Source: Roseateles asaccharophilus
GTDB lineage: Bacteria; Pseudomonadota; Gammaproteobacteria; Burkholderiales; Burkholderiaceae_C
Direction: 5' to 3'
Length of the DNA: 64,000 nt
NCBI RefSeq assembly: GCF_004362405.1
Contig: NZ_SNXE01000003.1
Location: forward strand, 411,304-475,303
Positions 18,027 through 27,182 of the stretch are shown here, in pieces. The notes beneath the pieces are model-generated. The model was not told where the DNA came from and did not search any database. It saw only the letters and a list, made by a program, of their open reading frames with translations. The translations under genes and the position numbers were made by a program. The first letter of the stretch is position 1. Every line of letters begins with the position of its first letter.

Positions 18027-18992
18027 TCAGTCCAGCTTGATCTGGGCCTTGGTGACGATGCGCTGGTACTTGTCCAGGGCGGCGCGGATCTGGGCGGCGA
18101 ACTGCTCGGGGCTATTGGCCATGGGGATGCCGGCGATGGAGGCCGCCTTCTCCTTGAACTCCGGCGTGGCCATGGCCTTGTGGGCGGCCTCATGCAGCTT
18201 CTTCAGCACCGCCGGCGGCGTGCCGGCCGGGGCCACCAAGCCGAACCAGCCGCCCTCAGCCATCTCGGCAAAACCCAGCTCCTTGTAGGTGGGCACATCG
18301 GGCAGCACGGCGGCGCGCTGCGGCGCCAGCACGGCCAGGGCGCGCAGCTTGCCGGCCTTGATGTGCGGCAGGGTGGAGGGCAGGTTGTCGGTCATGGCGT
18401 TCACCACACCGGCCAGCGCATCGGTGGAGGCCTGGCCCGCGCCCTTGTAGGGGATGTGCAGCAACTCGATGCCGGCCAAGTCCATGAAGTGCTCGATGTT
18501 CACATGGCCCAGGGAGCCGTTGCCCGGCGAGGCAAAGCTGTACTTGCCCGGCGCGGCCTTGGCCAGGGCAATGAATTCCTTCATGGTCTTGGCGGGCACA
18601 CTGGGGTGCACCACGAACACGCTGGGCACGGCCAGCACATTGGTGATGGGCGCAAAGTCCTTGACCGCGTTGTAGGGCAGCTTGGCGTAGACGGCCGGGT
18701 TGGCCCCATGCGTGCTCTGGGTGGCCATGCCGATGGTGTAGCCATCCGGTGCAGACTTGGCCACCGCCTCGGTGCCCAGGCTACCGCCGCCGCCGCCGCG
18801 GTTCTCCACCACCACGGTCTTGCCCAGGAAGGGGCCCATCTTCTCGGCCAGCAGACGGGCCACCATATCGGTGGAACCGCCGGGTGCGAAGGGCACGATG
18901 AGCTTGATGGGCTTGTCCGGATACTCGGCCAGCGCGCTCAGGGGCAGCAGGGTGGCCAGGGCAAGCAGGGTGCGGCGTGCGATGGGATGCAT
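18027..18992 (-). CDS. Tripartite tricarboxylate transporter receptor (Bug/TctC family)
   Basis: A 321-residue periplasmic binding protein. A signal peptide (residues about 1-22, cleaved near ALAEYP) is followed by the family opening YPDKPIKLIVPFAPGGSTD, the VENRGGGGG turn and DGYTIG, all hallmarks of Bug proteins. No TctA/TctB membrane components are present in the window, as is common for the expanded Bug families of Bordetella and Cupriavidus. It is divergent from the LysR gene at 19107 and followed by an N-formylglutamate amidohydrolase-family gene, which suggests an acylated amino acid or organic acid ligand. Ligand not determinable from sequence. Confidence 0.92.
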   Translation of the reverse strand: MHPIARRTLLALATLLPLSALAEYPDKPIKLIVPFAPGGSTDMVARLLAEKMGPFLGKTVVVENRGGGGGSLGTEAVAKSAPDGYTIGMATQSTHGANPAVYAKLPYNAVKDFAPITNVLAVPSVFVVHPSVPAKTMKEFIALAKAAPGKYSFASPGNGSLGHVNIEHFMDLAGIELLHIPYKGAGQASTDALAGVVNAMTDNLPSTLPHIKAGKLRALAVLAPQRAAVLPDVPTYKELGFAEMAEGGWFGLVAPAGTPPAVLKKLHEAAHKAMATPEFKEKAASIAGIPMANSPEQFAAQIRAALDKYQRIVTKAQIKLD

Positions 18993-19106
18993 GGGGCTGG
19001 AGTCTCTGGAGCCAAAAGTGCCGCGATTCTGTCCCTCGCTCTACAAGCATGGAGAGACAATTCCGCACGCACGCATGCCTGCTTGTCATAGCAAAATCCA
19101 CGCATC

Positions 19107-19994
19107 ATGCGCATCCGATCACCCTCCCTGCACGAGCTGCACGCCTTTGCCGCCACGGCGCGGCTGGGCAGTTTCTCCAAGGCCGCCGATCTGCTCTGCG
19201 TCACCCAGGGGGCGGTCAGCCGAGCCGTGGCGCGGCTCGAGGCCCATCTGGGCCAGAGCCTGCTGGTGCGGCTGCCCCGCGGCAATGAGCTGACCGCCAC
19301 GGGCCGTGACTATCTGGAGCTGATCGAGCCCGCCCTGCAGACCCTGGAAGCCGCCGCCGTGGCCCAGCGTGCGCCCGAGGCCACCACCCGGCTGCGCATC
19401 TCCGTGGCGCCCACCCTGGCCACCAAATGGCTGATCCCACGGCTGCCCGACTGGCAGGCCCTCTATCCCCATATTGCCCTGAGCCTCGCCCCCTACCGCC
19501 GGGAGGAAGACTTTTCGGACGCGGGCGTGGACGCCTGGCTGCGCCCCGGCGAAGGCCAGTGGCCGACGGGCATCATGGCGGAGTACATCGTGGGCCGCGA
19601 GATCGTGCCCATCTGCCACCCGCAGGAGCTGCGCGGCCGCCAGCCCCTGCGCCAAGCGGCCGATCTGCTGAGCCGCCCCCTGCTGTTCCATAGCAACTAC
19701 CCGGAGAACTGGCGGCTCTGGCTGGCCGCCGCCGGCCTGCCCGAGGCGCAGCCTCGACCCAGCGCCGACTTTGAGCAGGTGGCCATGCTGGTCCAGGCCG
19801 TCATGGCCGGCCTGGGCGTGGCCGTGGTGCAGCGCTGTCTGATCGACGAGGAGCTGGAGAGCGGGCGCATCGCGATTCCCTTCGCGCAGCCCGTCTTGCT
19901 GGAACGCGGCTATATGCTGTGCACCCGGCGCAGCAGCCAGCCACAACGGGCACTGACCCAGCTGCGCCAGTGGCTGCTGGCGCAGGCCGGCTAG
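19107..19994 (+). CDS. LysR-family transcriptional regulator, GcvA-like
   Basis: A 295-residue regulator with an N-terminal winged helix-turn-helix (about residues 5-62: LHAFAATARLGSFSKAA, VTQGAVSRAVARLE) and a C-terminal effector domain from about residue 90. The DNA-binding region resembles the GcvA subgroup. It is transcribed divergently from the Bug receptor gene with 114 bp between the starts, the standard LysR arrangement. It therefore probably controls that receptor and the amidohydrolase in response to the imported ligand. I could not define an unambiguous operator in the gap. Confidence 0.92.
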   Translation: MRIRSPSLHELHAFAATARLGSFSKAADLLCVTQGAVSRAVARLEAHLGQSLLVRLPRGNELTATGRDYLELIEPALQTLEAAAVAQRAPEATTRLRISVAPTLATKWLIPRLPDWQALYPHIALSLAPYRREEDFSDAGVDAWLRPGEGQWPTGIMAEYIVGREIVPICHPQELRGRQPLRQAADLLSRPLLFHSNYPENWRLWLAAAGLPEAQPRPSADFEQVAMLVQAVMAGLGVAVVQRCLIDEELESGRIAIPFAQPVLLERGYMLCTRRSSQPQRALTQLRQWLLAQAG

Positions 19995-20157
19995 GCCATC
20001 GCCATCGGCCGCGCTGCGCCACGAAGCCCGCTGACTGCGCGCTCGTCCCTCTGCAGGCGGCCCGAAGCGGAGCGGGCCGGCGAACATTCGATACTCTGGG
20101 ACCACGCCCAAAGGCGGCGATTCCACCCACATTTCAAGACCCATCGGGAGCCACGCC

Positions 20158-20952
20158 ATGTTTCTTCAGGGCCGTCCATCGACGCGACTGGTCTGGATGA
20201 TTGCCGGCATGGCGCTCAGCGCCGCCAGCAGTTCCGGAGCCTCTCCAGCAAGCCCCCCGCCGGCCCCAGCCGCCAGCGCCCCCTTTTCCGCTGGACAAGC
20301 TGCGGGCGCCCTGCCCGAGGGCTGGCAACACATCCCCTTCAACAAGCGAAAAGCGCCGACGCAGTGGCGCCTGGTCCAGGACGAGGGGCGCACCGTGCTG
20401 GAAGCCTCCGCGAACAACTCGGTGAGCTTGGTGATGCGCACAACATCGCTGGATCCGAAAGCGCCGACCATCGTCCAGTGGCGCTGGAAGATTGACTCGC
20501 ATCCGGCCGGCGCCGACAACTCGGTGGCCGGCAAGGAAGACTCGGCAGCGCGCCTTGTCTTCGTGTTCGAGGGCGACAAGTCGTCCCTGCCCTGGAATGA
20601 CAGAGTGGTCATGCGCATGGCCAAGACCCTGTCGGGTCAAGACATGCCCTACGCCACCTTGATGTACGTGATCTCCGGCGTGGCCGATGTGAACACCGTG
20701 ATCGAGAACCCGCACACCCGGCGCGTGCAAATGATCGTGGCCTCAACCGCCCGTCAGTCGCTGGGGCATTGGGTGGAGATGCGGCGCGATCTCAGCGCCG
20801 ACTTTCGCAAAGCCTTCGGCGAGGCACCGGGGCGCCTGATCGCCTATGGCGTGATGAGTGACACCGACAACACCGCCAGCAAGGCCAGGGCCTGGTACGG
20901 GGACATTGAAATCAACCCCAGCTCCGAGATCGCCGCGGGGAGCCCGCAGTGA
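20158..20952 (+). CDS. DUF3047 domain protein, exported
   Basis: A 264-residue protein. A hydrophobic N-terminal segment (WMIAGMALSAASSS) probably acts as a signal peptide, followed by a Pro/Ala-rich linker of about 30 residues. The remainder shows the DUF3047 pattern: GWQHIPFNKRKAPTQW, IVQWRWKID, GKEDSAARLVFVFEG, MYVISG and a late GRLIAYGVMSDTDNT segment. The fold resembles a jelly-roll carbohydrate- or lipid-binding domain, but function is not established. The stop overlaps the start of the next gene by four bases (GTGA), so it is translationally coupled to a phospholipase-D-like lipoprotein. Confidence 0.8.
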   Translation: MFLQGRPSTRLVWMIAGMALSAASSSGASPASPPPAPAASAPFSAGQAAGALPEGWQHIPFNKRKAPTQWRLVQDEGRTVLEASANNSVSLVMRTTSLDPKAPTIVQWRWKIDSHPAGADNSVAGKEDSAARLVFVFEGDKSSLPWNDRVVMRMAKTLSGQDMPYATLMYVISGVADVNTVIENPHTRRVQMIVASTARQSLGHWVEMRRDLSADFRKAFGEAPGRLIAYGVMSDTDNTASKARAWYGDIEINPSSEIAAGSPQ

Positions 20953-22544
20953 GGCCGCAGCGATCCGCCGGCCTGGCCCTGCTACTGCTCTGCGTGTGCG
21001 CACTGCTGGGATGCAAGAGCATGGATTTCGCAGCGATCGAGAAGACGCCCTCGAGCGCGTTGCAGGATCCGAGCGGAACGCGCTTGGGCGAGCAGATCGC
21101 CCCCCAGTTGATCCAGCGGCCCGGACAGTCGGGCTTTGTTTCCCTGGAGCGGGGACTGGACGCCTTCGTGGCTCGGGCCGCGCTTGCCGAGGCCGCGCAG
21201 CGCACGCTCGACCTGCAGTACTACATCGTGCGGGGCGACACATCGGGTCGCTTGCTGCTGAGCCAGGTATTCGCCGCGGCGGAGCGTGGCGTGCGGGTTC
21301 GACTGCTTCTCGACGACTGGACCCTGGCCGACGCCGATGAAGCACTGGCGCAGCTAGACGCCCACCCCCAGATCGAGATCCGCCTCTTCAACCCCACCGC
21401 CAACCGCGGCTGGCTGAGTCTCTCGCGCTGGTTCGAGATCATCGGTGACTTCGCGCGCATCAACCGCCGCATGCACAACAAGGCCTGGATCGCCGACAAC
21501 TCGGCCGGCATCATTGGCGGGCGCAACCTCGGGGATGAATACTTCGAGGCCAGTCCCGACCTTGAGTTTGCCGATCTCGACCTGCTGTTCATCGGCCCCG
21601 CGGTGAAGGAAGCCTCCGCCAGTTTTGATCGCTACTGGAACAGCGAGTTTGCCGTACCGCTTTCGGCATTTCAGCGCGTGGCGCCGGGTGTCCAGCAACG
21701 CCTGGCCCTCCAAGAGCAGTTTGCACAGGAGCGCCAACGCGCGGCCGGCACGCCCTTTGTCAAGAGTCTGGAGCGCTCGCCCCTGGCCATGGCCGTGCGC
21801 CAGGGCAGCCTGCCCTTCGTCTGGGCGCCGGCAAGAGTCCTGGCGGACGACCCGGCGAAGCTGGCGCTTCCCGAGGACGATCCCGCCCTGAAGCAAGCCA
21901 AGCGTGGCCTGCTGCTGACGGGGCAGCTGGACGCCATTGCGCCCAAGGTCATGCATGAGCTGCTGGTGGTGTCGCCCTACTTCGTGCCGGGCGAATCCGG
22001 CGTCGCCTCCCTGGCCGCGCTGAGCGCCGCCGGCGTGCGGGTGCGCGTGCTGACCAATTCGCTGGCCTCGAATGATGTGGTGCCCACACAGGCTGGCTAT
22101 GCGCGCTACCGCCGGGAGCTGCTGGAAAAAGGCATCGAGCTTTATGAACTCAAGCCCAGTGCCGGCAAGCGCACCCAGCGCCACTCCGTGCGCGAGACGC
22201 TGGGGGGTAGTTCTCGGGCCGCGCTCCACGAGAAGTCATTCGTGGTGGACCGCAAATGGGTCTTTGTGGGCTCGCTCAATCTGGACCCACGATCGATACG
22301 CCTCAATGCTGAAATCGGCGTGCTGGTCCATAGCGCTGAACTGGCTCAACAAATCGCGGACGCTTTCGAACAGAACACCTCGGCACAACGATCCTGGCGC
22401 ATGGAACTCCGCGAGGACGAGGTGGTGTGGGTTGATGCGGCAGGGCCGCAGGCCCTGGTCCACACCCGCGACCCGGACGCCTCGGTGTGGCGCCGACTCT
22501 CACAGGCCCTCTACCGACTCATCGCGCCCGAGTCTCTGCTTTGA
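20949..22544 (+). CDS. Phospholipase D / cardiolipin synthase-like lipoprotein (ClsC/YmdC-type)
   Basis: A 531-residue predicted lipoprotein with two HKD catalytic motifs: the first at about His176-Lys178-Asp183 (MHNKAWIAD, followed by GGRN), the second at about His427-Lys429-Asp434 (LHEKSFVVD, followed by GSLN). The N-terminus is a lipoprotein signal ending in LLGC (Cys22). Two HKD motifs and the [10 protein letters not shown] opening fit the YmdC/ClsC branch, where the enzyme uses two phospholipids to make cardiolipin; nuclease or phospholipase activity remains possible. The start is GTG at 20949, overlapping the DUF3047 stop. The 3' end overlaps the convergent hydrolase by 26 bp. Confidence 0.87.
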   Translation: MRPQRSAGLALLLLCVCALLGCKSMDFAAIEKTPSSALQDPSGTRLGEQIAPQLIQRPGQSGFVSLERGLDAFVARAALAEAAQRTLDLQYYIVRGDTSGRLLLSQVFAAAERGVRVRLLLDDWTLADADEALAQLDAHPQIEIRLFNPTANRGWLSLSRWFEIIGDFARINRRMHNKAWIADNSAGIIGGRNLGDEYFEASPDLEFADLDLLFIGPAVKEASASFDRYWNSEFAVPLSAFQRVAPGVQQRLALQEQFAQERQRAAGTPFVKSLERSPLAMAVRQGSLPFVWAPARVLADDPAKLALPEDDPALKQAKRGLLLTGQLDAIAPKVMHELLVVSPYFVPGESGVASLAALSAAGVRVRVLTNSLASNDVVPTQAGYARYRRELLEKGIELYELKPSAGKRTQRHSVRETLGGSSRAALHEKSFVVDRKWVFVGSLNLDPRSIRLNAEIGVLVHSAELAQQIADAFEQNTSAQRSWRMELREDEVVWVDAAGPQALVHTRDPDASVWRRLSQALYRLIAPESLL

Positions 22545-23760
22545 GCATGTCGGCAGCCCGCGCCTGCGCCAGAAAATCCATGACGGCCTCCAGCGTGGCA
22601 GTCCGCAGTGCATCACTCTCCACCAACAGGGCGTGGCGCCCTTCGGGCAGACGCAGGCCCTTGCAATGCCCGCCCTCTGGGCGGGCGTTGGCATGGGCGC
22701 AGAACTCTTCCTGAGCGCGCGGCTCCACCACGGTGTCCTCCCCGCCCTGGATCAGAAGGACGGGAATCGCAATACCGGCCGCCCCCGGGCCACGGGCCGC
22801 GCGGGCCGCATCGCAGGCCTGCGTCACCCAGCGCAAGGTCGGGCCCGCGACCCGCGCGTCCGTGTGACCGCAATGCTCCCCCTCGCAGCGCGCCTGGCGA
22901 TCCGACCAGCGGCGCTTCAAGCGCTCGATGCTGTGCGACATGCCCAGCGCGCCCGCGACCGGGTCGGCCTCGAAAGCCGCCAGCTCCGCGTCGAAACCCG
23001 GTCCCTGCACCTGCATGCTGGACAACCAGGGCAGGGAAAAGGGCAGGCGTGTCACGATGCGCTCGCACCAGCGGCGCAAGCCCTCGGACTCACCGGGCGC
23101 CGCGACACGCGGCTCATGCATGGGCGTCACCAGGGCGGCGCGCGAGAACGGTGTGGACGGGCCACGCCGGGCCAGATGCAGCGAGACCACCGCCCCGCCC
23201 ATGGAATGCGCCAGCACCGACAGCGGCGCAGCCGGCTTGGCCGCCCGCCAGGTCTGCACTTGCGCGACAAAGGCCTCCAGATCGGAGACCAGATGATCGA
23301 AGTTGTCCAGATGCCCCTTGCTGGCATCCTGCGGTGCGCTCAGCAGCCGGGAGGAGAAGCCCTGCCCTCTATGGTCATGAACATAGACGGACCATCCGTT
23401 GCGCACCAGGTCGTGAATGAGCTCCTGGTACATGGTCAGGCCTTCGGTGAAGCCGGGCACCAGCACCACCCCACCCCGGCGCTCCTCCCGGTGGACATAG
23501 GCCCGGTAGTGAATGCGCACCGGGCGCTGCCACCAGCCCGTGGGCTGCCCCCAGAAGGAACCCACATGCCGATCCGCCAGACGCAGGGTGCGCGCCTCGA
23601 TGTCCTCCCAGCTCAGCCCCGCAAAGTCCTGCTCGCCACTGAGTGCGAAGGACGAGGCCGACAGGGGCTGGAGCGTCTCAAAGGCCGAGGGCTCCGCCTG
23701 CGCGCAAGCCACGGTGCCGGCCATCAGCAAAGCCAGGGTCGCCCGTGCCGCCACGCGCAT
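22519..23760 (-). CDS. Exported alpha/beta hydrolase, monoacylglycerol-lipase-like
   Basis: A 413-residue serine hydrolase. The ATG at 23760 is favoured because it starts a good signal peptide ([22 protein letters not shown]); a longer in-frame version from 23832 would bury it. The lipase core shows [11 protein letters not shown] (oxyanion region), the VHDHRGQG turn, nucleophile Ser186 in AHSMGG and the late [10 protein letters not shown] and [10 protein letters not shown] segments carrying the acid and histidine. This layout is the 'lysophospholipase/monoglyceride lipase' (PldB) pattern. A Cys-rich insertion ([10 protein letters not shown]) near residue 310 is unusual. It lies near two envelope lipid genes, consistent with a lipid substrate. 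Confidence 0.83.
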   Translation of the reverse strand: MRVAARATLALLMAGTVACAQAEPSAFETLQPLSASSFALSGEQDFAGLSWEDIEARTLRLADRHVGSFWGQPTGWWQRPVRIHYRAYVHREERRGGVVLVPGFTEGLTMYQELIHDLVRNGWSVYVHDHRGQGFSSRLLSAPQDASKGHLDNFDHLVSDLEAFVAQVQTWRAAKPAAPLSVLAHSMGGAVVSLHLARRGPSTPFSRAALVTPMHEPRVAAPGESEGLRRWCERIVTRLPFSLPWLSSMQVQGPGFDAELAAFEADPVAGALGMSHSIERLKRRWSDRQARCEGEHCGHTDARVAGPTLRWVTQACDAARAARGPGAAGIAIPVLLIQGGEDTVVEPRAQEEFCAHANARPEGGHCKGLRLPEGRHALLVESDALRTATLEAVMDFLAQARAADMLKAETRAR

Positions 23761-23828
23761 CGGGATGCTCGGTTTCGGCCGGGCTGGACGCACGCAGGCA
23801 TCGCTTGCACGGCCCGGATCCTGCACCG

Positions 23829-24065
23829 TCAATTGGGCCTGCGCAGGATGATCTGCCGCAATTCCTCGAATTCCCGCTCGGTCACCGCCCCTTGGGCCTT
23901 GGCCTTCTGCAGATCGATCAACTCCTGACCCTTGGTGATGCGGGTGGAGCCCTGCACCGTGACTTCGGTACGCGTGCTCCCGCAGCCGACGAGGACCGCG
24001 GCGCCGAAAAGCGCCAGCGCCAGGGCCGCCAAGCGCGGCATGGAAGGGGTGGAAGTGGTCATCAT
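23829..24065 (-). CDS. Small SHOCT-domain lipoprotein (second of a pair)
   Basis: A 78-residue protein. The N-terminus is a lipoprotein signal with lipobox LVGC near residue 23. The C-terminal half ([32 protein letters not shown]) is a SHOCT (short C-terminal) helix-turn-helix module, in which a short linker joins a helix to a T-E-x-E-F/Y-E-helix. The start codon overlaps the stop of the upstream SHOCT gene by four bases, so the two are coupled. The frame extends far upstream, but that would overlap the neighbour without a signal peptide. Function unknown; SHOCT modules are thought to aid oligomerisation. Confidence 0.78.
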   Translation of the reverse strand: MMTTSTPSMPRLAALALALFGAAVLVGCGSTRTEVTVQGSTRITKGQELIDLQKAKAQGAVTEREFEELRQIILRRPN

Positions 24066-24253
24066 TGCACCGACTCGATCAGCAAACGCTTTTGTTTCTG
24101 GTAGTCGCGCTCCGAGAGCGCACCGCTCTGGTAGGCCTTGTGCAGGTCCATCAGCTGCTGACCCACGGTCGCCTCGATGGGCACACGACTGACCTCGGTG
24201 GACGAGCATCCCAGCAAGGCGCAGCTGGCTGCCAACATGATCATGATCTTCAC
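24062..24253 (-). CDS. Small SHOCT-domain lipoprotein (first of a pair)
   Basis: A 63-residue lipoprotein paralogous to its downstream neighbour. The start is read as GTG at 24253 because a perfect AGGAGG lies eight bases upstream. The N-terminus is then a short lipoprotein signal ending at LLGC. The C-terminal part ([30 protein letters not shown]) is a SHOCT module. A slightly later ATG pair inside the signal is possible. Tandem SHOCT lipoproteins with a four-base overlap suggest a hetero-oligomeric envelope pair. Confidence 0.75.
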   Translation of the reverse strand: MKIMIMLAASCALLGCSSTEVSRVPIEATVGQQLMDLHKAYQSGALSERDYQKQKRLLIESVQ

Positions 24254-24378
24254 ATCCGGGTCCTCCTGTCTGCCCAGCGTAGCGGCAGCCATCCGTACAC
24301 GTCAAGCCGGCTTGGCAAGCGCTGGGTTTAGGCCGGGTCTCGGCTGTCCGCGCCGGGCTGGCGCGTCGGAAGCCGGTG

Positions 24379-25275
24379 TCAATCCAAGCCGAACAGGGCC
24401 GCCCCATTACCCCAGGCAATCTGCCGCGCCGCTGCAGGCGGCAAGTCACCCAACCAGACGCGGGCCTGCGTCATCAGCGCCTCGTAGTACTGCCAGCGCG
24501 CATTGATCCAGGTGTCCGAGCCCAGCAGAAAGCGCCCGGGCTGCTCGCTCAGCAAGCTGCGCCAGGCCGCAGTCAGGCGCCCGTCCTCAAGCAGGCCAGG
24601 CCGGTAGGACAGCTCGCCCATCAGGCTTGGATAGCGTGCCAGCAACTCGCGCACGCGCTCAAGGGGCACGCCGCCTATGCCGGTGTGGGCCCAGATCATG
24701 CGCGCGCTGGGCGCGTGGGCCATGAGCTTCTCGATCGCCACATCGTCCACATGGGCCAGCACCAGCAAGCCGCGCTCGGCCGCCAGCTGCATCAGCTGCC
24801 GGGCCACCGGACCATCGGCATGAGCACTGTCGTAGAGATGGAACTCACCCAGGCCGCGATAGGGGCCGGCCGGCGTGCCACGCGCCAGCTCGTCCAGCAC
24901 CATCTGGTAGATGCTGGCGTCGGCAAACCAGGTGTCGTAATCGGCACGGTTGCGATACAGGCGCACAAAGGGCACGAGCCGGAGTCCGGCCGCCGCCGTG
25001 GCCTCCCGCGCCGCCGCCAGACTCAAGGTGCCGGCATTGGGCCGGCTGTTGACCAGCGCCGCCCTCACGCCGCTGCGCTGCAGCCGCGCCAGCACATCCG
25101 GCAGGGGATGAGGCTGCTGCGCCTCGTAGTTGTAATGAAGATGCGCATCAAACAGCGGGCCGGCATAGGGCAAGGCCGGCGCATGCGCGCTCGGCGTCTG
25201 CGCCCAGGCCGCGCCCGCACTCAGCAGACAAAGAGCCAGACACCATGGGCCAGCGCCGCCGGCCCCTCGCATCAA
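24379..25275 (-). CDS. Exported amidohydrolase-2 family metal-dependent hydrolase
   Basis: A 298-residue protein with a signal peptide (residues about 1-25, ending GAAWAQ). The TIM-barrel metal motif HxH is present (DAHLHYN, residues about 43-49), with the later [14 protein letters not shown] and GSDTW segments supplying further metal and catalytic residues, as in the amidohydrolase-2 (PF04909) fold. Members act on lactones, ring amides or decarboxylate aromatics; a periplasmic member is less usual. Its start overlaps the stop of the upstream RAYT-like gene by four bases, so the two are likely on one message despite unrelated functions. Confidence 0.83.
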   Translation of the reverse strand: MMRGAGGAGPWCLALCLLSAGAAWAQTPSAHAPALPYAGPLFDAHLHYNYEAQQPHPLPDVLARLQRSGVRAALVNSRPNAGTLSLAAAREATAAAGLRLVPFVRLYRNRADYDTWFADASIYQMVLDELARGTPAGPYRGLGEFHLYDSAHADGPVARQLMQLAAERGLLVLAHVDDVAIEKLMAHAPSARMIWAHTGIGGVPLERVRELLARYPSLMGELSYRPGLLEDGRLTAAWRSLLSEQPGRFLLGSDTWINARWQYYEALMTQARVWLGDLPPAAARQIAWGNGAALFGLD

Positions 25276-26144
25276 GCTGCCGCTCCGTCGGCCTGCAAGG
25301 CGCGCTCATGGACCGCGATCAGGCGGCTGATGCGCGAGACCGAAAGCCCCAACTCCGCGGCCAGTGCAGTCATGGAGAAGCCGCCCTCGGTATGCGCGCG
25401 ATACAGGGCCTGCTCCCGGCTGTCGCTGTCGCGCAACCACTGCGCCCAGGTCCGGGCGGACCGCCGCCCACGTGCGGCGCTGACAAGGGCGGGCCCCTGA
25501 AGCGCCCGCATGCGCCGAGCAAAGTCCGCATCACCCAGAAAAATCTGCTGACGCAGATGCGGCCAGATGTCCAGATCCGGCGCGGCCGCCAGCAGATCGG
25601 CATAGCGCTCGCCGGCCCGCCGCCGGTCGGCTGCGTTGCGCGGCATCCGGCCCAGCACATGGCCAAACAGCCCTTGCACATCCAGCCACTCGGGCGCCGG
25701 CTCCAGCCCGGTATGCGCACCAAGACTGTGCCAGGGCCAGTCCTTGCCCCGCCGCACGAGTCCGAGACGCTGCGCGCTCAGGTCCACATAGCGGCACACA
25801 TCGAGCAGCAGCCGCTCGCGATCCACCAGCACGGCCTTGAAACGCCCCCTGAACAGCGCCCCTTCCCCGCCATGCCGGCGGTTGTAGCCCTGGGTGTAGA
25901 CCCCGTTGAGATGGCGCATGAGGCGCGAAAGGTTGGCGCGGCGGGTGTAGAGCAGCAGCTGGTAATGGTCCGGCGCGAGGCTATAAGCCAGCAGCTGGGC
26001 ATCAAAGCGCTGCAGCGCCTGCACCAGGATCGACAGGAGGCTGGTACGGTCTTCATCGTCCGCGAAGACAAGGCCACCCGCCCCTGCCAGCGTGGTGACA
26101 TGGTAGACGGCGCCTGCGAACTCTATGCGTGGGGGTCTGGCCAT
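25272..26144 (-). CDS. REP-associated tyrosine transposase (RAYT)-like protein with altered HUH motif
   Basis: A 290-residue protein of the IS200-like/Y1 transposase fold. Matching segments are [10 protein letters not shown] near the start, [26 protein letters not shown] (catalytic Tyr candidates 83 and 87), [13 protein letters not shown] and DWPWHS. The metal-binding HUH motif, usually HxH (for example NHYH), reads His60-Tyr61-Gln62 here, so the second histidine is lost. A C-terminal helix-turn-helix (about 255-280, [23 protein letters not shown]) resembles the chromosomal-replication-initiator/sigma-type fold found in the longer RAYTs. It has no flanking IS ends. It is a chromosomal, domesticated relative rather than an active insertion sequence. 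Confidence 0.82.
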   Translation of the reverse strand: MARPPRIEFAGAVYHVTTLAGAGGLVFADDEDRTSLLSILVQALQRFDAQLLAYSLAPDHYQLLLYTRRANLSRLMRHLNGVYTQGYNRRHGGEGALFRGRFKAVLVDRERLLLDVCRYVDLSAQRLGLVRRGKDWPWHSLGAHTGLEPAPEWLDVQGLFGHVLGRMPRNAADRRRAGERYADLLAAAPDLDIWPHLRQQIFLGDADFARRMRALQGPALVSAARGRRSARTWAQWLRDSDSREQALYRAHTEGGFSMTALAAELGLSVSRISRLIAVHERALQADGAAA

Positions 26145-26237
26145 GATGCAACTTAGGTCAGGCCGGATCGATTAGCAAGCCCTGACCCCGAGACACATCA
26201 ACAAGTGGCAAAACCGCAGCGGGTTTGAGGTACAAGT

Positions 26238-27182
26238 ATGGCCACTCCAAGACGAACGATACCCATGGCCTCCAGCCTGCTTGCCCTGCTTGACGACATC
26301 ACGACCGTGCTGGATGACGTGGCCCTGCTGTCCAAGCTGGCCGCCAAGAAAACCAGCGGTGTTCTCGGTGATGACCTGGCCCTGAATGCGCAGCAGGTGT
26401 CAGGTGTTGCGGCCGAGCGGGAACTGCCGGTGGTCTGGGCGGTGGCCAAGGGTTCGCTGATCAACAAGGCGATCCTGGTGCCGGCGGCCCTGCTGATCAG
26501 CGCCTTCGCACCCTGGGCCGTGACCCCGCTGCTGATGCTGGGCGGTGCCTTCCTCTGCTTTGAGGGCTTTGAGAAACTGGCCCACAAGTTTCTGCACGCC
26601 GCGAGCGAGACCGCTCAGGAGCAGGACGCGCTGCGCCACGCCCTGGCCGATCCGCAAGTGGATCTGGTGGCCTTTGAGCGCGACAAGATCCGCGGCGCCG
26701 TGCGTACCGATTTCATCCTTTCGGCCGAGATCATTGCCATCACCCTGGGCACGGTCGCCGGCGCCGACTTCATGACCCGGCTGCTGGTGCTCTCGGGCAT
26801 CGCGCTCTTGATGACCGTGGGGGTTTACGGGCTGGTGGCTGGCATCGTGAAACTGGACGACGCCGGCTTGGCCCTGAGCCGCCGTCCGGCCACGGCCGGT
26901 CTGGGCCGGTCCATCCTGATCGCGGCGCCGTGGTTGATGAAGGCACTGTCGGTGGCGGGTACCGCCGCCATGTTCCTGGTGGGCGGCGGCATCCTGACCC
27001 ATGGTCTGCCCGGCGCGCATGAGCTGATCCAGTATGCGGTGGAGGCGCTCGGTGTCAGCGGCGGGCTGCAGAGCCTGGTGGAACTGCTGGCCGATGCCCT
27101 GACCGGCGTTCTGGCCGGCGCCCTGATCGTGGGCGCGCTGAGCCTGATCCAGCGCCTGCGCGCTCGGCCTCACTCCCGCTGA
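26238..27182 (+). CDS. DUF808 family inner-membrane protein (YedI-like)
   Basis: A 314-residue polytopic membrane protein of the DUF808 family. Signature parts are the N-terminal LLALLDDITTVLDDVA, KTSGVLGDDLALNA, GGAFLCFEGFEK and the acidic stretch before the third membrane helix. Function is unknown. The ATG at 26238 has a GAGG at a good distance and is used; an in-frame ATG at 26265 would remove nine residues (to MASSLLALL) and is the position many homologues would favour. The 3' end overlaps the convergent channel gene by 13 bp. Confidence 0.88.
   Translation: MATPRRTIPMASSLLALLDDITTVLDDVALLSKLAAKKTSGVLGDDLALNAQQVSGVAAERELPVVWAVAKGSLINKAILVPAALLISAFAPWAVTPLLMLGGAFLCFEGFEKLAHKFLHAASETAQEQDALRHALADPQVDLVAFERDKIRGAVRTDFILSAEIIAITLGTVAGADFMTRLLVLSGIALLMTVGVYGLVAGIVKLDDAGLALSRRPATAGLGRSILIAAPWLMKALSVAGTAAMFLVGGGILTHGLPGAHELIQYAVEALGVSGGLQSLVELLADALTGVLAGALIVGALSLIQRLRARPHSR

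Noticed and set aside
18993..19106. LysR T-N11-A operator in the divergent gap
   Set aside because: Several weak matches, none palindromic enough to choose.
25272..26144. Active IS200-type insertion sequence
   Set aside because: No subterminal hairpins or target signature around the gene, extra C-terminal domain, altered HUH motif, and tight coupling to a chromosomal gene.
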